From positions 64,182,501-64,246,500 of the forward strand of contig CM045733.1 of assembly GCA_024760905.1 (NCBI GenBank): 64,000 nucleotides of DNA. The letters are read 5' to 3'. The position numbers and the translations under genes were made by a program. The notes under the pieces are model-generated. The model ran no database searches, had not been told where the DNA came from, and saw only the letters and a list, made by a program, of their open reading frames with translations. This DNA is from Plotosus lineatus. Lineage: Eukaryota; Chordata; Actinopteri; Siluriformes; Plotosidae. Positions 21,766-33,215 of the stretch are shown piece after piece; within the stretch, counting starts at the first letter, position 1; the number at the start of each line of letters is the position of its first letter.

Positions 21766-22379
21766 ACTGTGGTGCCCCCTCTAGGAAGAAAAAAAAAATC
21801 ACCCCCCCACCACCACCCTGCGAGCGACTATAAATAATATTATTTGTTTATAAAATTGTAATTAGTACACCTCTGCATAACATTGCATCTTTATTAACAT
21901 TAAAAATAAAAAAGAAAGAAATATAGTTCAACTTACAATAAAGAAAAACTTCATTAACATTGTTTTTTAATCTGTAACAAAAAAAAAAAAAAAATTAAAG
22001 TGCACTAATGTGCCTGAATTTTTTTTTTAAATACATCCTTATTTAAAACTCATTCAACTTATTTATGTCCTAATATCGCCGTCTCTCCACCTTTCTCTTT
22101 GTTCCTGTTAGAAATTTTTCTGTGTTGTTTCTTGAGGGCTTGTTTACTGCACTTCATACCGTTTGCTTGTGCGAAAAACCACTACACCATAGCACGACAA
22201 TGAGAGCGCCACTGCTAACTACTGGAGGGGAGGTGAAATTACACTTAATTCTCATACTCGATTACAGAAAAGCACGTTCCCCAGGGACATATGCACCCCC
22301 CCCCCCACCGGCATTATACCATGCCCCTCCCCCCCGGGGGGGGCACTTAGCAGTTAGGGGTTAGGTGCCTTGCTTGAGT
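21766..22379. other. Spacer after the SAP ORF
   Basis: A-rich runs and a C/G-rich stretch (22294-22343) that can pair with itself. No continuation of the SAP-family protein was found on the plus strand. Confidence 0.45.
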
Positions 22380-22688
22380 GGGGCTGGTGGTGTAATGGTT
22401 AGGGTGCTGCACTCATGATTGGGAGGTTGTGTGTTCAAATCCCAGTTAGATCCCCACTGTGCTAAGACCCCTGGGCAAGGTGTCAACTACAAGTGTGCCT
22501 CTATTCACCCAGCAGTATAAATGGGTACACAGTAAAAATATACTGGGAAGGTAATCTGTGATGGACTAGCATCCCATCCAGGATGAGTTGAACTCTTGGT
22601 TGCTTTATGCTACGGAAACCGGGGGTAAGCACCGGTCCGATTAGCTTCTAGGCTCGGGTGTAAAACAACAGACTTTGGGCTACCTTTA
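22380..22688 (+). mobile_element. SINE-2, full-length copy
   Basis: Head GGGGCTGGTGGTGTAATGGT, B-box-like GTGTGTTCAAATCCCAGTT, body, and end AACAGACTTTGGGCTACCTT. A detached SINE tail A in opposite orientation follows at 22689-22795. Confidence 0.8.
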
Positions 22689-22795
22689 CTTAATCCTAAT
22701 TAGAGTCACGGGTAGGCTGGCGCCCAGCTCAGCCAACTCTGGGCAGTTGGAGAATACACCCTGAACAGCTTGCCATGCCATTGCAAGGCTGAATT
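22689..22795 (-). repeat. Detached SINE tail A
   Basis: The reverse complement of TAATCCTAATTAGAGTCACG through CACCCTGAACAGCTTGCCA; no head. Confidence 0.65.
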
Positions 22796-22972
22796 AGAAA
22801 TAGTACCACCTCAATTTAATATGTCAGGAATGTGAGCAGTGAGAAAAAAAAAAAAAAAAAAAAAACATTGATAAACAGTTCAATTTGCAATTTGTGGTGT
22901 TTATCTGCCATGGTGCAGTCGCTTGCAACAAGCAACTGAGATTTAACTTTTCATTATCTTAACCCTCTGCAT

Positions 22973-23268
22973 CTTCTTCTTCTTTCTTCTTCTTTTCCTT
23001 TCGGCTGTTCCCTTCAAGGGTCGCCACAGCGATTCATCTGCCTCCATCCTCATGGAAGTCATATTAATGAGTCACATGTTTGATTTGGCATAGGTTTTTA
23101 GGTCGGATGCCCTTCCTGACACAACCCTTTAGCAAGGGGCAGAAACCCGCTGATGGCTATACAGCTACTCTTGACAAACGTCAGCAATGGTTCTTTTACA
23201 TGAACCTCGCACCATAGACAGTGAGAGACATGGCCGGCCTTTGATAACCCAGTTAGCTGCACTGGGGG
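22973..23268 (-). mobile_element. SINE-1, RTE-type tail, 5'-truncated, 18-bp TSD
   Basis: Identical 18-bp direct repeats TATCTTAACCCTCTGCAT lie at 22955-22972 and 23269-23286. On the minus strand it begins inside the body (CCCAGTGCAGCTAACTGGGT) and ends with tail R (CTTGAAGGGAACAGCCGAAA then AAG/AAAG repeats). Here tail R carries the wording of the RTE copies (GAAGGGAACAGCCGAAAGG) more exactly than the other SINEs do. Confidence 0.92.
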
Positions 23269-23286
23269 TATCTTAACCCTCTGCAT

Positions 23287-24028
23287 GTAAACCAGAATAA
23301 TGCAGAATAGCAGCGTCCTCTCCAGACAGGTTTTTCTCATTTACTATTTGCTTGTGTTATCTTGTCATGGCTGTTTGGGCGCATATGGGCCGAACTAAAA
23401 CACAGACTTGGCTGAACTAAAACCCAAACTGTAAAAATCAGCATCTGTCCACACTTGGACCATGAAAATAAATAAATAAATAAATAAATAAATAAAACCC
23501 CTTCCACAGCAGACAACTCAAACGCATAATCAACACACCCTGAAACAGGTTGCAAGCTAAGTACTGGTAGATAATGATCAGCTTTGATGCTTCAGCTACG
23601 TTCGGATTATACTTGTGCTTTCACCTCATCTGAAAAGCTTTGATGGCAAGAAAAAAAGGGGAACCCTTATAGCCCGTGCTGTGTTAGGGATGGGATTGCT
23701 TTAGAGATTATATTCTGCTGTCTCCCTCAGCCTACATGCAGGCACACTTTCATCTTGCGTTTTTCATCTATTGCTTTGTTGCATGCAACCCGAGGTCTAT
23801 GTCGACCTGGACAATGAGAAAGAGAAGGGAAAAGATTTCTTTCTGACTGTTTCACAATGCACTTCATTGTCAGTGAGGGATCCTCATTGTTTTGTTTTGA
23901 TTTTTTTTTTTTTTGCAGCATACCAGATTACTTAAGATACTACAAAGGCTCTGATGATTTTATTTATTTATTTTTTATACCATTATATTTTTCAATCTCA
24001 ATAATAGTGTCATAGACTTTCTCTGTCA
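23287..24028. other. Spacer with (AAAT)n
   Basis: An AAAT array at 23466-23496; otherwise nothing recognisable. Confidence 0.5.
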
Positions 24029-24044
24029 CTGCTCATTCAGTTCA

Positions 24045-24397
24045 GTTCATTTTCTGTAACTGCATAATCCTAATTAGGGTCACGGGGAGGCTGGCGCCCA
24101 TCCCAGCCGACTCCGGGTGAGGGCAGAGTGCACCCTGGGCAGCTCGCCAGGCCATCACTGGGCGCAACCACGCTGAAAGATTTGCAGCTACCTTTGTCGA
24201 AAGTCAGCAACGGTTCTTTTACATATATCCTCTCACCATAGACAGCGAGAGACATGGCCGGCCTTTGATAACCCAGTTAGCTGCACTTAGGGGGGGGCAG
24301 TGCCAACCTTGTGGAGAGTGAGACTCGAACCCCCAACCTTTGGATCAGCGATCCATCACCCTATCCCACTAGGCCACCACTAGGCCACCACTGCCCT
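24045..24397 (-). mobile_element. SINE-1, tail type A, full length with TSD
   Basis: Direct repeats CTGCTCATTCAGTTCA (24029-24044) and CTGCTCAGTCAGTTCA (24398-24413) differ at one base. The minus strand reads head, body, tail A in order. A short duplication, CCACTAGGCCA twice, occurs in the head (24367-24389). Confidence 0.88.
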
Positions 24398-24650
24398 CTG
24401 CTCAGTCAGTTCATTCATTCTTTTTTAGTAATTGCTTTGTCCTGCTCTGGATTTTGTTTGATGTGGACTCTGTGGTGAGAAGCTGCACTTTTCAGTTTTT
24501 TTATTTGCAAATATTTTTAAAACTATCACTCATTTTCCTTCCACTTCACAATTATGCACCACTTTGTGTTGGTGTATCACATAAAATCCCAATAAAATCC
24601 ATTTCTGTTTATGGTTGTAATGTGAGAAATGTGGGAAAGATCACAGGGTC

Positions 24651-25375
24651 GGGGCAGTGGTGGCCCGGTACTAAGGCGCTGGATCGCTGATGCCAAGGTC
24701 AGATGTTCAAGCCCCAGTGTCAGCGGGTGCCATGGCTATCAAAGGCTGGCCATGTCTCTCACTGTCTATGGTGAGGGGCTGTAAAAGAACCATTGCTGAC
24801 TTTTGTCAAGAGTAGCTGCAAAGCCCGTCAGTGGGCAGTGGTGCATGTCTTTTGGACCTGTGATGGGGTTTGGCATCCCAGCCACCACGAGTCTCCCCTG
24901 TCATGTGTACGTGCCATAAGACAGTCGGTAAGAGTAGGACCTGTCTACATACACATGCGAAGACTGGGTCCAGTAGACAAGAAGGCGGACCCAGCAAAGC
25001 ATCATGGAGTGCAACCAGTGTACAGTGAGACACACAGGACACTTCCCACCATCCACTGCATCCTGACCTATCTCCAGCCGTCTCGACTATGTCGTGCCAC
25101 GTGAGGGTGACGATACACGCAACTCTCCCTCAATTAAATCCAAGTCAAGCGCAAGTCATGACTTCACCCATAGCCCAGATCACCAATCTGATATGAAGTC
25201 ATGGTCATCTTCAACCTCGAAGGACGAACAACAACAACAGTCAACAGCATGTTTGTGCCCTGCGATGGCCTGGCGAACTGTCCAGGGTATACTCTGCCCT
25301 CGCCCAGGGTAAGCTGAGATGAGCATCAGCCTTCCTGTGACCCTAATTAGGATTAACCGTTTCAGAAAATGAATG
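24651..25375 (+). mobile_element. SINE-1, tail type A, split by a ~400-bp insert
   Basis: Head and body run from GGGGCAGTGGTGGCCCGGTA (24651) to AGCTGCAAAGCCCGTCAGTG (about 24834). Tail A resumes with GCATGTTTGTGCCCTGCGAT near 25247. The ~400 bp between them ends in an ACAACAACAACAG run, which looks like the 3' tail of a separate retroposon; its family is not identified. Confidence 0.65.
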
Positions 25376-25404
25376 AAATCAAGAGGCATGAAGAATTTTG
25401 CAAG

Positions 25405-25406
25405 CA

Positions 25407-25437
<31 letters not shown>
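25405..25437. repeat. (CA)n microsatellite
   Basis: About fourteen CA units next to the SINE tail. The 25376-25607 spacer holds nothing else. Confidence 0.9.
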
Positions 25438-25609
25438 CAAAGGGAATGTTTCTGTTTCAACCCATGTAGACACAGAATGAGCATGCACACAGTTTGGAAC
25501 CCATGCTCAATACTATTCAGCCCTGCTCCAACCTCAATACCTTCTACTGTATTTTACAAAGAAAACTCACACTGCCATTCCGGTAAATCTTTTACTAATG
25601 GTATAGTGT

Positions 25610-25941
25610 GAACCACTTAATCCTAATTAGCGTCACAGGAAAGCTGGCACCCATCTCAGCCGACTCCAGGCGAGGGCGTGCTACACTCTGGACAGCTCAC
25701 CATGCCATCACCGGGCCAACATTCACACACACACACACACCTAGGGGTGATTTGAAACAGGTAGTTAACTTACTGTGCATGTTTTTGGACTGTGGGAGGA
25801 AACCTGAGTACCCAGAGGAAACCCACGCAAGCACAAGGAGAACATGCAAACTCCAGAAAAAAACCACCCAGGCTGGGAATTGAACCCAGGACCTGCTCGC
25901 TGTGAGGCAAACATGCTCACCACTACACCACCATGCCATCC
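25610..25941 (-). mobile_element. SINE-3 with tail A
   Basis: Minus strand: head GGATGGCATGGTGGTGTAGT with B-box GGGTTCAATTCCCAGCC. The body has CATGTTCTCCTTGTGCTTG, GTGGGTTTCCTCTGGGTACT and CCAAAAACATGCACAGTAAG, followed by tail A (CTAATTAGGATTAAGTGGTT). A short CA array interrupts it at 25723-25740. Its head and body are unrelated to SINE-1, yet the tail is the same. Confidence 0.8.
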
Positions 25942-26118
25942 TGTAATATAATTTAAAACAATTTACAAACTTTTTTGCTTTCAGGAGGTTTCAGGTGATA
26001 CTGCTTTAATAAGGGAGGAGACATATTTGTTACATAAATTATTGCTGTGAAACAAACAAAAAAAAAGCTACAAAAAAAGTTATAAGCATATATCTTCACC
26101 TCTCCACTATATAAAGCA

Positions 26119-26178
<60 letters not shown>
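26119..26178. repeat. (AC)30 microsatellite
   Basis: An uninterrupted AC array of about 60 bp. The surrounding 25942-26716 spacer also holds an A23 run (26511-26533) and no gene. Confidence 0.95.
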
Positions 26179-26180
<2 letters not shown>

Positions 26181-26716
26181 CAAGATAAGGCTGTCTTACA
26201 GTGCAAAATTAAGAATTCATTGGAGCCATTCATCATTCACTTTGTGAAGAAAAATGTTCCTTTGAATAATTACTTGAAATTTAAAGCTATGAGTACAGAG
26301 ATCAAAGTCAGGCATTCTTAGATAATCCTCCTGTGTTGCAAATCTTAAGTAATCTGCACTGTCTGGTCACCACTGTTTGACATGCATCTACAGTATAAAA
26401 GGTAAGGGCATATGCCCCCTTGTGGGCTCCTTCAAACAACGGCGTACAGCAGAGATTAGTTGTAGTCTTTGTGAGGACCATTTGTTTACTCTGTGTTGAA
26501 ATGGGTGTGCAAAAAAAAAAAAAAAAAAAAAAAGTTATTGTGCAACACTGCTTGTGTGCTTCTCTCAAAATGGTCCCTTTAGCCGACAACACACATGCAC
26601 GCGCAAATTATCTGCACACTGTCAACAACATTCAGCTGTGCAAGTGGGAAGCTGAAATCAAGGAGACATAGTTATGACTAGCCTGTATTACTTAAAATGA
26701 AATTCTCTGAAACGTG

Positions 26717-27075
26717 AAGTAGTGTTTAGCACTTCCACCCCACAGCCAGAAGGTTCTCAGTGCAAATCCCGGACTTGGCGAAGTTGTTTCTGTGTGGAGT
26801 TTGTTTGCTCTTCCTATTCTTGTGTGGGTTTCCCCCAGATATACCGAGATTTCCTCCTAGAATCCAAAAACATGCACATTAGGCTAATCGCTTGTTCCGA
26901 ATTGTCCCGAGATATAAGTCTATATGGTTTTGTGTGTGTGTGTGTGTGTGTGTGTGTCACCCTGTAATGGGCTGTCTAGTTTTTCAGGGTGTGCCTTGCC
27001 TTCATTAACAGACAGGTTCCAGCCTCCCTGTGATCCTTGCAGGATAATTTTTTTTTTTTGGGTGAATGAATGAAT
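26717..27075 (+). mobile_element. SINE-3 with tail A, diverged
   Basis: A degenerate head (TTAGCACTTCCACCCCACAG), body blocks TGTGTGGAGTTTG and CCAAAAACATGCACATTAGG, a TG array (26932-26957) in place of the GTGTGAGTG stretch, and a tail ending with GAATGAATGAATGA. Confidence 0.7.
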
Positions 27076-27290
27076 GACTTTTGCAGAGCCTTCCTTTATT
27101 GCTGCTATTTGCAAACAGCACGAATAGCAAAAATATGTGTAATGAACATTACTTTGCTGTCAGTAGTGCCACCTTTGTACTTGTAGTTGGTTAGATAGAC
27201 AGAAAGATACATACATACTTATTTACTTTCTTTATTAATCCCAGAGGGAAATTGTGGGTTACTCTGTTGTCATTGCACTGTGTGTATTCA

Positions 27291-27541
27291 TTCATTTTCT
27301 GTAACTGCTTAATCCTAATTAGGGTCATGGAGAGGCTGGTGCCCATCCCAGCCCACTCTGGGCAAGGGCAGAGTATACTCTGGACAGCTGGCCAGGCCAT
27401 CGCAGGACGGAAGCACGCGGACTGCTATGCAGCTACTCTTGTTGCAAGTCAGCAGTTTTGTTTTTTTTACATGAACCTCCCACCATGGTCGGCCTTTGAT
27501 AACCCAGTTAGCTGCACTGGGGCGGACTGTGCCTATTGTCC
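27291..27541 (-). mobile_element. SINE-1, tail type A, 5'-truncated, with TSD
   Basis: Direct repeats TGTGTATTCA at 27281-27290 and 27542-27551. The minus strand runs from the body (CCCAGTGCAGCTAACTGGG-like) to tail A. Confidence 0.8.
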
Positions 27542-27740
27542 TGTGTATTCACTCTTTTTTTTTTGTAATTCTTTTTCTTATGCACTTATTATTTAACACT
27601 GTTGTGCGTATTGCACTTTATATATGTAATGTTTATGTAATGTATATATGTAATGATGTTATGTAATGTACTAGTCTACTCTTATGTGTTACAAAACACC
27701 TGGATAAATAATATTTTCATTCAATGCATACAAGCTAATT

Positions 27741-28028
27741 TGGGGAATTGTACACTCGAGCCTAGTGGCTTATCAGACTGGTGCTTATCCCCGGTTTCCG
27801 TAGCGTGAAGCGACTAGGAGTTCAACTCCTCCTGGATGGGACGCTAGTCCATCGCAGGTTACCCTCCCAGTATATGTTTACTGGTACCCATTTATACTGC
27901 TAGGTAGACAGAGGCACACTTGTGGTTGAGACCTTGCCCAGGGGTTTTAGCACAGTGAGTGTCTACCTGGGATTTGAACACACAACCTCCCGATCACGAG
28001 CCCAACACACTATGCCACCGAACCCACA
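27741..28028 (-). mobile_element. SINE-2, full length with 13-bp TSD
   Basis: Identical direct repeats ATACAAGCTAATT at 27728-27740 and 28029-28041 bound it. Minus strand: head with GGTGGCATAGTGTGTTGGGC and B-box GTGTGTTCAAATCCCAGGT, body, and an end CTCGAGTGTACAATTCCCCA that differs from the AACAGACTTTACC end of other copies. Confidence 0.88.
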
Positions 28029-28041
28029 ATACAAGCTAATT

Positions 28042-29565
28042 CGCGGATTAAAATTCAGCTTGACTTGAAAAATTCTCTGGTTTAGCTTGAGTTGACAGCA
28101 GTCTGTGGTCTGCAAACATGATGACTGGACAATGCAACCCGTGGTGATGTGCCCACCTGCAGAACATTGTGTGTGGAAGCTCTTTAGTTTTCCTGCAGGT
28201 CCTGATCAGAGGAATGATCAAAGTTGTATTGAGATTAAAGGGCCAAAGTCTGAGAAATTAGAGCTCTGTACAATACATGGAGTACAATACATGCACAATT
28301 TCAGCCAGCAATCAGCAAAGGTAATTACTGTTCCCATTATTAGGTCAGGAACTCCCGCATGATAAGTGGAAGGGAAAAACGCAATCAAGGGATTGTGGAT
28401 ACCAGTCTCACATTTTGAGATGTTTAGTTCTCGACGGTGGTGTGTACCAGGGCAGACTTTCAACTGCTGGGGTATGTACACGAAAGGTAATATGCAAAAA
28501 AAAAAAAAAAAAAAAAGACAAGACTGATTCTATGGCCTCCTTTATGAGCTAAAGATGGCATTCACCCTGACTCATTAACTACACCACCAAAAAGATTAAT
28601 AGGAGCACACGAAAGAGCCCATGTTTGAATTTAGGAGTGAATATCTGACCCCACTTTTGAATGTCAATCTCCAGGTGGTTTTGTGTTTACCACCCACATG
28701 AAAGAGAATGTGATATGGTGAACAAGGAAGCAGCACGGATGCCCAAGGGCAAGAGCAGACAATCCCCACCACTGTGTGGTCAAGCCTTTAATGGAACCTC
28801 ATTTTCCTCCACATCATGCCAGCAGATGACTTCGACTTTTCCTGCAGCAATTAAGCCTGATTTGCTCATCAGTCGAGCCGAATAATGACCAGGGGGCAAA
28901 TATACAAAATGGAGCTCTTCTTGACATCACCTTTTGCTTTGATTGCAAAATATGCTGCGCTGGCCTCACTCCAGGTGGCTGAGACCGGCTTTGATTGCGT
29001 CAGTAGAGGCACCCGACATCAGCATGTGGCCATCACTCGCAGTGGTAGTGCTGTTACTCCAGCATATCTCCTTTTTATCTTCTATTCGTTGTTGTGTGAC
29101 TTGAGTGTTTTGAATTCATCGTGAAGATCGTGAGCACCCTCCATCAAATCCCACAAACGCTTTAATCACATGAATGTTTTTACTGATACACTGATTAATG
29201 GTCACTTGATCGCGCTTCATAGAAGCTTCACAAATCCAGTAATTACAGATTTTTAATAAAATGGGTGATATTCCCAGAATGTGTCAAGCTGCTGGTTTAG
29301 TGGAAGACAGTCTTCTGGATGTGAGCGAAAATGTGTTTGTCATTATCTTCTGATAATACGTCCAACTCTGTCTTGGAATCGACATAAATAATTGAGAAGC
29401 TCTACGAATATAATTGACCTCATTTTTGTGATCGCTGTAAACAAATCAGATCTTGTACCATTCCTCTTTTCTTTGACTTGCATTCCAGTGTTTTCAGTAA
29501 AACTAGTAATTAGCCTTTCATGATTATCATCCAATGAACGGATGGAAGAGATCACGCTATTATAA
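28042..29565. other. Spacer, no gene recognised
   Basis: Holds an A-run at 28496-28516. The frames 28105-28362 (85 aa) and 28885-29124 (79 aa) match no family I know and have no obvious domains. This is one of the repeat-poor stretches. Confidence 0.45.
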
Positions 29566-29737
29566 TACAGTCAGCCCTCTACTTACGAAAACCTCTGAAT
29601 ACGAAAAATCCAGGTTACGAAAAACATTTTCCTAAATTTTCATCCTATGTATATGAAACAGCCTCTTCTTACGAAAAACCCCAAATGCGCCATTCAAACA
29701 TTCAAACACACCATTCAAACATTAAAACAATGCCCGA

Positions 29738-29875
29738 GTTGCTCTCTCATTGGCTGTCTCCCAACATCTCGCCCCGCTGGCCTCCCATTGGCCAGGAGGG
29801 AGCTGAACTGTACCCATTATTGTCCCCATACTTCCTGTTTGTCATTTCCTGTTTGTTTCGTGAATGAGAGTTGAA
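29738..29875 (+). promoter_or_regulatory. Candidate Tigger promoter (inverted CCAAT + GC boxes)
   Basis: CTCATTGGCTGTC, ATCTCGCCCCGCTGG and CTCCCATTGGCCAGG give two ATTGG (inverted CCAAT) boxes around a GC-rich box, 65-200 bp before the transposase ATG at 29940. The same module is repeated in the other Tiggers. Inference from motif content only. Confidence 0.45.
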
Positions 29876-29939
29876 CGGGACTGTTGGCTCGTGAGTTTTT
29901 TGAGAGTGATCATTGCAACGTTATATTTTGTTATCCATC

Positions 29940-30209
29940 ATGGACCCCAAGAAAGTGATTCCCGGTGACACCAAAAAGAAGAAGCGGGCTCAGTTATCAA
30001 TCAAAGTGAAAGTGAAGCAGGAGATAATAAAAAAAAAACGAAAGTGGGATGTGGTTAAGCAAAATCGCAAAGGAGTACGGCCGAAACCCCTCTACAATCA
30101 GGACGATATTGATGCAGAAGGAGGCATTAAAAGCGGAGTGACAGTGACGGAGGTGATAATTTCGGAAAAAGCAACCGCCATATTTAAGGACCTCGTGAAG
30201 GGGGGTTGA
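29940..30209 (+). pseudogene. Tigger transposase N-terminus, frameshifted
   Basis: From ATG at 29940 the frame reads MDPKKVIPGDTKKKKRAQLS and then VKQEIIKKKRKWD, the start of a CENP-B/psq-type HTH domain as in Tigger transposases. Near 30045 the family pattern moves to another frame (GMWLSKIAKEYGRNPSTIRT), so a one-base change has broken it. The overlong K run (30028-30038, A9) is the likely slip site. Two stops follow near 30140. No DDE domain remains. Confidence 0.82.
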
Positions 30210-30481
30210 GGGTTCTTCAGACCAGCAACCCCCGGACTTTAAAGCGTCGCATGGGTGGTTTGAGAGATTTAAAAAAGATAAATAATTTTCTTTTAGTTTT
30301 AACACATATTTCATACAAAATTGGTGTACTTTTATAATTTTTAAAGGGTTTGTGTGGTAGTCTTGGGAGCCTTGGAACGAGTCATCCGTTTTACATGTAA
30401 AATGCACCTCTATTTACGAAAACTCCAGGTTACGAAAATGTGCTGGAACTGATTAATTTCGTAAGTAGAGGGCTGACTGTA

Positions 30482-31738
30482 GTTTGATTTAAAGCTATCT
30501 TCCTCGTCTAGTTTCATTGCCTTGGTGTAGATGGTAAGATGTGATGGGCATTTCAACCGCACCACTCAGAAGCTCACTACAGTAAATCCAATGTTTTTGT
30601 GAATTCAAAGTCTCAAACTCTTGTAATCCTCACAAGTAGATCTACTGTGAGAACTATGGACCGATGCCATATTCAAATAGTCTTTATGTTTAGTTAAATC
30701 TTACAGAGGGAGGTGATTAAGTGTGTAAGATGGCGTCGATGGGAGAGACGGGGTTTGATAAGGTGTGGGTTGTGGTCGACAGGCCGTCCTGAGGAGAAAT
30801 TGATTTCCCATTTGGCTGGCCTGTGTGGTTCAATCAGTTACAGGCATGTGTGAAAAGGTGAGGCAGGAAGAGATATACGCAATAGTTCAAACGCATGCCG
30901 AGAAACTTTAAACTGGATTTTTAGGGAGTTTATCGCAACAGACCCATTCCGTTTCGAGGTAAATGTTTGGACTGCCCAGAAATTAAGATCAATATTTCTC
31001 CAGGCTTTGTTTGACCTCGGACTTCACGGACAGAAAGTTCTCTCTTCTCTGTTTTAACATCTTGATTCTTTGTTTTATTCTCTCTTGTCACTCTGGGGTG
31101 TATGTTTTTTTCTCCCTCATATACTGAGTTCAGACTAAGCTAAAGTAGACCCTTGTTGGACAGTTCATTGTCTAAGCGGCAATTAAATTTTGAGTTACAC
31201 AGCTGGGGGCAGCCAAACCGTCTGGGATAAAAATGTTTTCAGCTTGCCAATGTTGCTGGACGCGCTTCAGGTTTGATAACACCTAATCTATGCGTCAGTA
31301 ATTCACATCTACTGTAACTCTGAGTGTTTTCAAAGACACTGTAGTGATGTAAGGCAGAAAGGTCCAGAACAAGCAGGAACACCATAAATCTGGGACGATT
31401 CTGCCGAGAACTATCTTCGCATATCTTTGTTTATTGTAAGCTTGTGAAGCTAAATGTAAAGTTTAAGTCAGTCAAACTGATTGAACTAAGGAAACAGAGA
31501 GTACGTAGCATTAGATGCTTGTTTGGCTGACTAGGAAGCATCTGCAGATCTTTCTCAATTTAAACCATAATAGAGGGCAACAGCTAGGGGTCAGTAGTTA
31601 ATTCTATCTTGTGCTCCCTTTCTCTCTTTCTTTTTCTACTCCAAGGTGCTTCGAGCAAGCGACTGAAGGTCTTTCATGAGTGAAAATTCTACTAGCATAA
31701 GACAGAATCAAGGGCGGGGACCTGCAGCTGCTTATGAT

Positions 31739-31780
<42 letters not shown>

Positions 31781-32345
31781 ATCAGTTGGCTTTATCTGCT
31801 TTGTGTAGTATAGACCTGGGATTGGCTACATGGAAAATAAAGCATTAATTGCCCATACTATTATCACTGGCCACTTTACAACAATTCCGAGTCTTTGTAA
31901 AGTACCATGTGCATTCCTGAAATCCTTAAAGTATTGTCTGAACAATTATGCTGAATGAATTCCTGTACAATCATTCATTTGAAGATATTCTAATCCAAGC
32001 AAACATCTGTGATTATCAGCCCCAGAAGGGTAGATGGGCCTAAAGCCAAGGGAATATCTGCCATGTGTGTGTTCTCTGAATAACCGGAGCAGGTTATCTT
32101 GAATAACACCACTATAGGTACATAGACCATAGACAGACCACACTCCACAAGGTTTGCAAGATGCCAGGTTGAATATTTATGGGCGATTGAAGAGATATGC
32201 TAAATCTCTTAGATTACCCACATGAGCATAAGGTAGGCACACACACGCTATGGCATACATGAGAGTGTGTATACACACAACCACCATACTCAGACTCTTT
32301 CTATCTGATCTAACTTTGTTTCTTCCTTCCTCTTATGCTCAGTTC

Positions 32346-32356
<11 letters not shown>
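30482..32356. other. Spacer with a (GT)n array
   Basis: A GT array (31743-31779) is the only clear repeat. No frame above 66 aa and no family recognised; among the most repeat-poor 1.8 kb of the window. Confidence 0.5.

Positions 32357-32401
<45 letters not shown>
32357..32401. repeat. (AC)22 microsatellite
   Basis: Pure AC array shortly before the 3' tail of the LINE at 32480. Confidence 0.95.
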
Positions 32402-32403
<2 letters not shown>

Positions 32404-32488
32404 GCAGTAGTGACATATTCCACTCTATTCATTCACAAACTCTCAATATTCATTCTTGGCAGTGATATACATATTTTACTTCATCATC

Positions 32489-32519
<31 letters not shown>

Positions 32520-32752
32520 GCGTCATCAGCATCATCATCAAGGTCCATAGCCATTTGGACGTGGGTGCACTTTATTGTCTTCCACCTGACGTTTTCAGTT
32601 TCCTCTGTCAGCTGCACACTTTGTAGCATCATTTGCGTATAAGTTTGTCCATTCCGTTATGTTTGCCACCCAGTTCTTCCTTGGCCTTTCCTTGCCTCTT
32701 GTTCCAGGTACTCTACCATGCATAACGGTGTTTGCTAAGTCAAGTTGATCAG

Positions 32753-33097
32753 TGGGGCAGTGGTGGTCTAGTGGTATAAGGTGCCAGATCACTGATCCAA
32801 AGGTTGGGGGTTCGAGTCCCACTCTTCACAAGGTTGTCACTGCCCCCCCTAACCCCAGTGCAGCTAACTGGGTTATCAAAGGCTGGCCATGTCTCTCACT
32901 GTCTATGGTGCGAGGCATGTAAAAGAACCATTGCTGACTTTCGACAAGAGTAGGCTGCAAAGCCGTCAACGTGTTTCTGCCCTGCGATGGCCTGGCGAGC
33001 TGTCCAGGGTGTACTCTGCCCTCGCCCTGAGTTGGCTGGGATGGGCACCAGCCTCCCTGCGACCCGAATTAAGATGAAGCGGTTAAGGATGATGATG
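32753..33097 (+). mobile_element. SINE-1, tail type A, inside a LINE, 11-bp TSD
   Basis: Identical direct repeats AAGTTGATCAG at 32742-32752 and 33098-33108. Complete head (GGGGCAGTGGTGGTCTAGTG; B-box GGGGGTTCGAGTCCCAC), body and tail A ending GATGAAGCGGTTAAGGATGA. Skipping it restores one continuous LINE frame from the FGHVTR block into DLANTVMHG. Confidence 0.94.
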
Positions 33098-33215
33098 AAG
33101 TTGATCAGCATTGCGAGTGACATGGCCAAACCATTGCATTTTTTTTTTCTCTCTGATAATTGACAGCAATGTTTTGTGGTTTCTGCTTTTTGGAACAATT
33201 TCATCTTTTACACAT

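Larger units (their letters stand above)
29568..30479 (+). mobile_element. Tigger/pogo element with perfect 24-bp TIRs
   Basis: The ends CAGTCAGCCCTCTACTTACG… are perfect inverted repeats over 23-24 bp and are flanked by TA (29566-29567 and 30480-30481). The 912-bp element keeps, in order, the TIR, tandem CGCCATTCAAACATT motifs (29688-29730), a CCAAT/GC-box region (29738-29810), a transposase start (29940) and the right arm. It is the youngest-looking Tigger here by TIR identity. Confidence 0.93.

Noticed and set aside
28105..28362. 85-aa frame with several cysteines as a possible exon.
   Set aside because: No flanking splice signals that fit and no resemblance to a known family.
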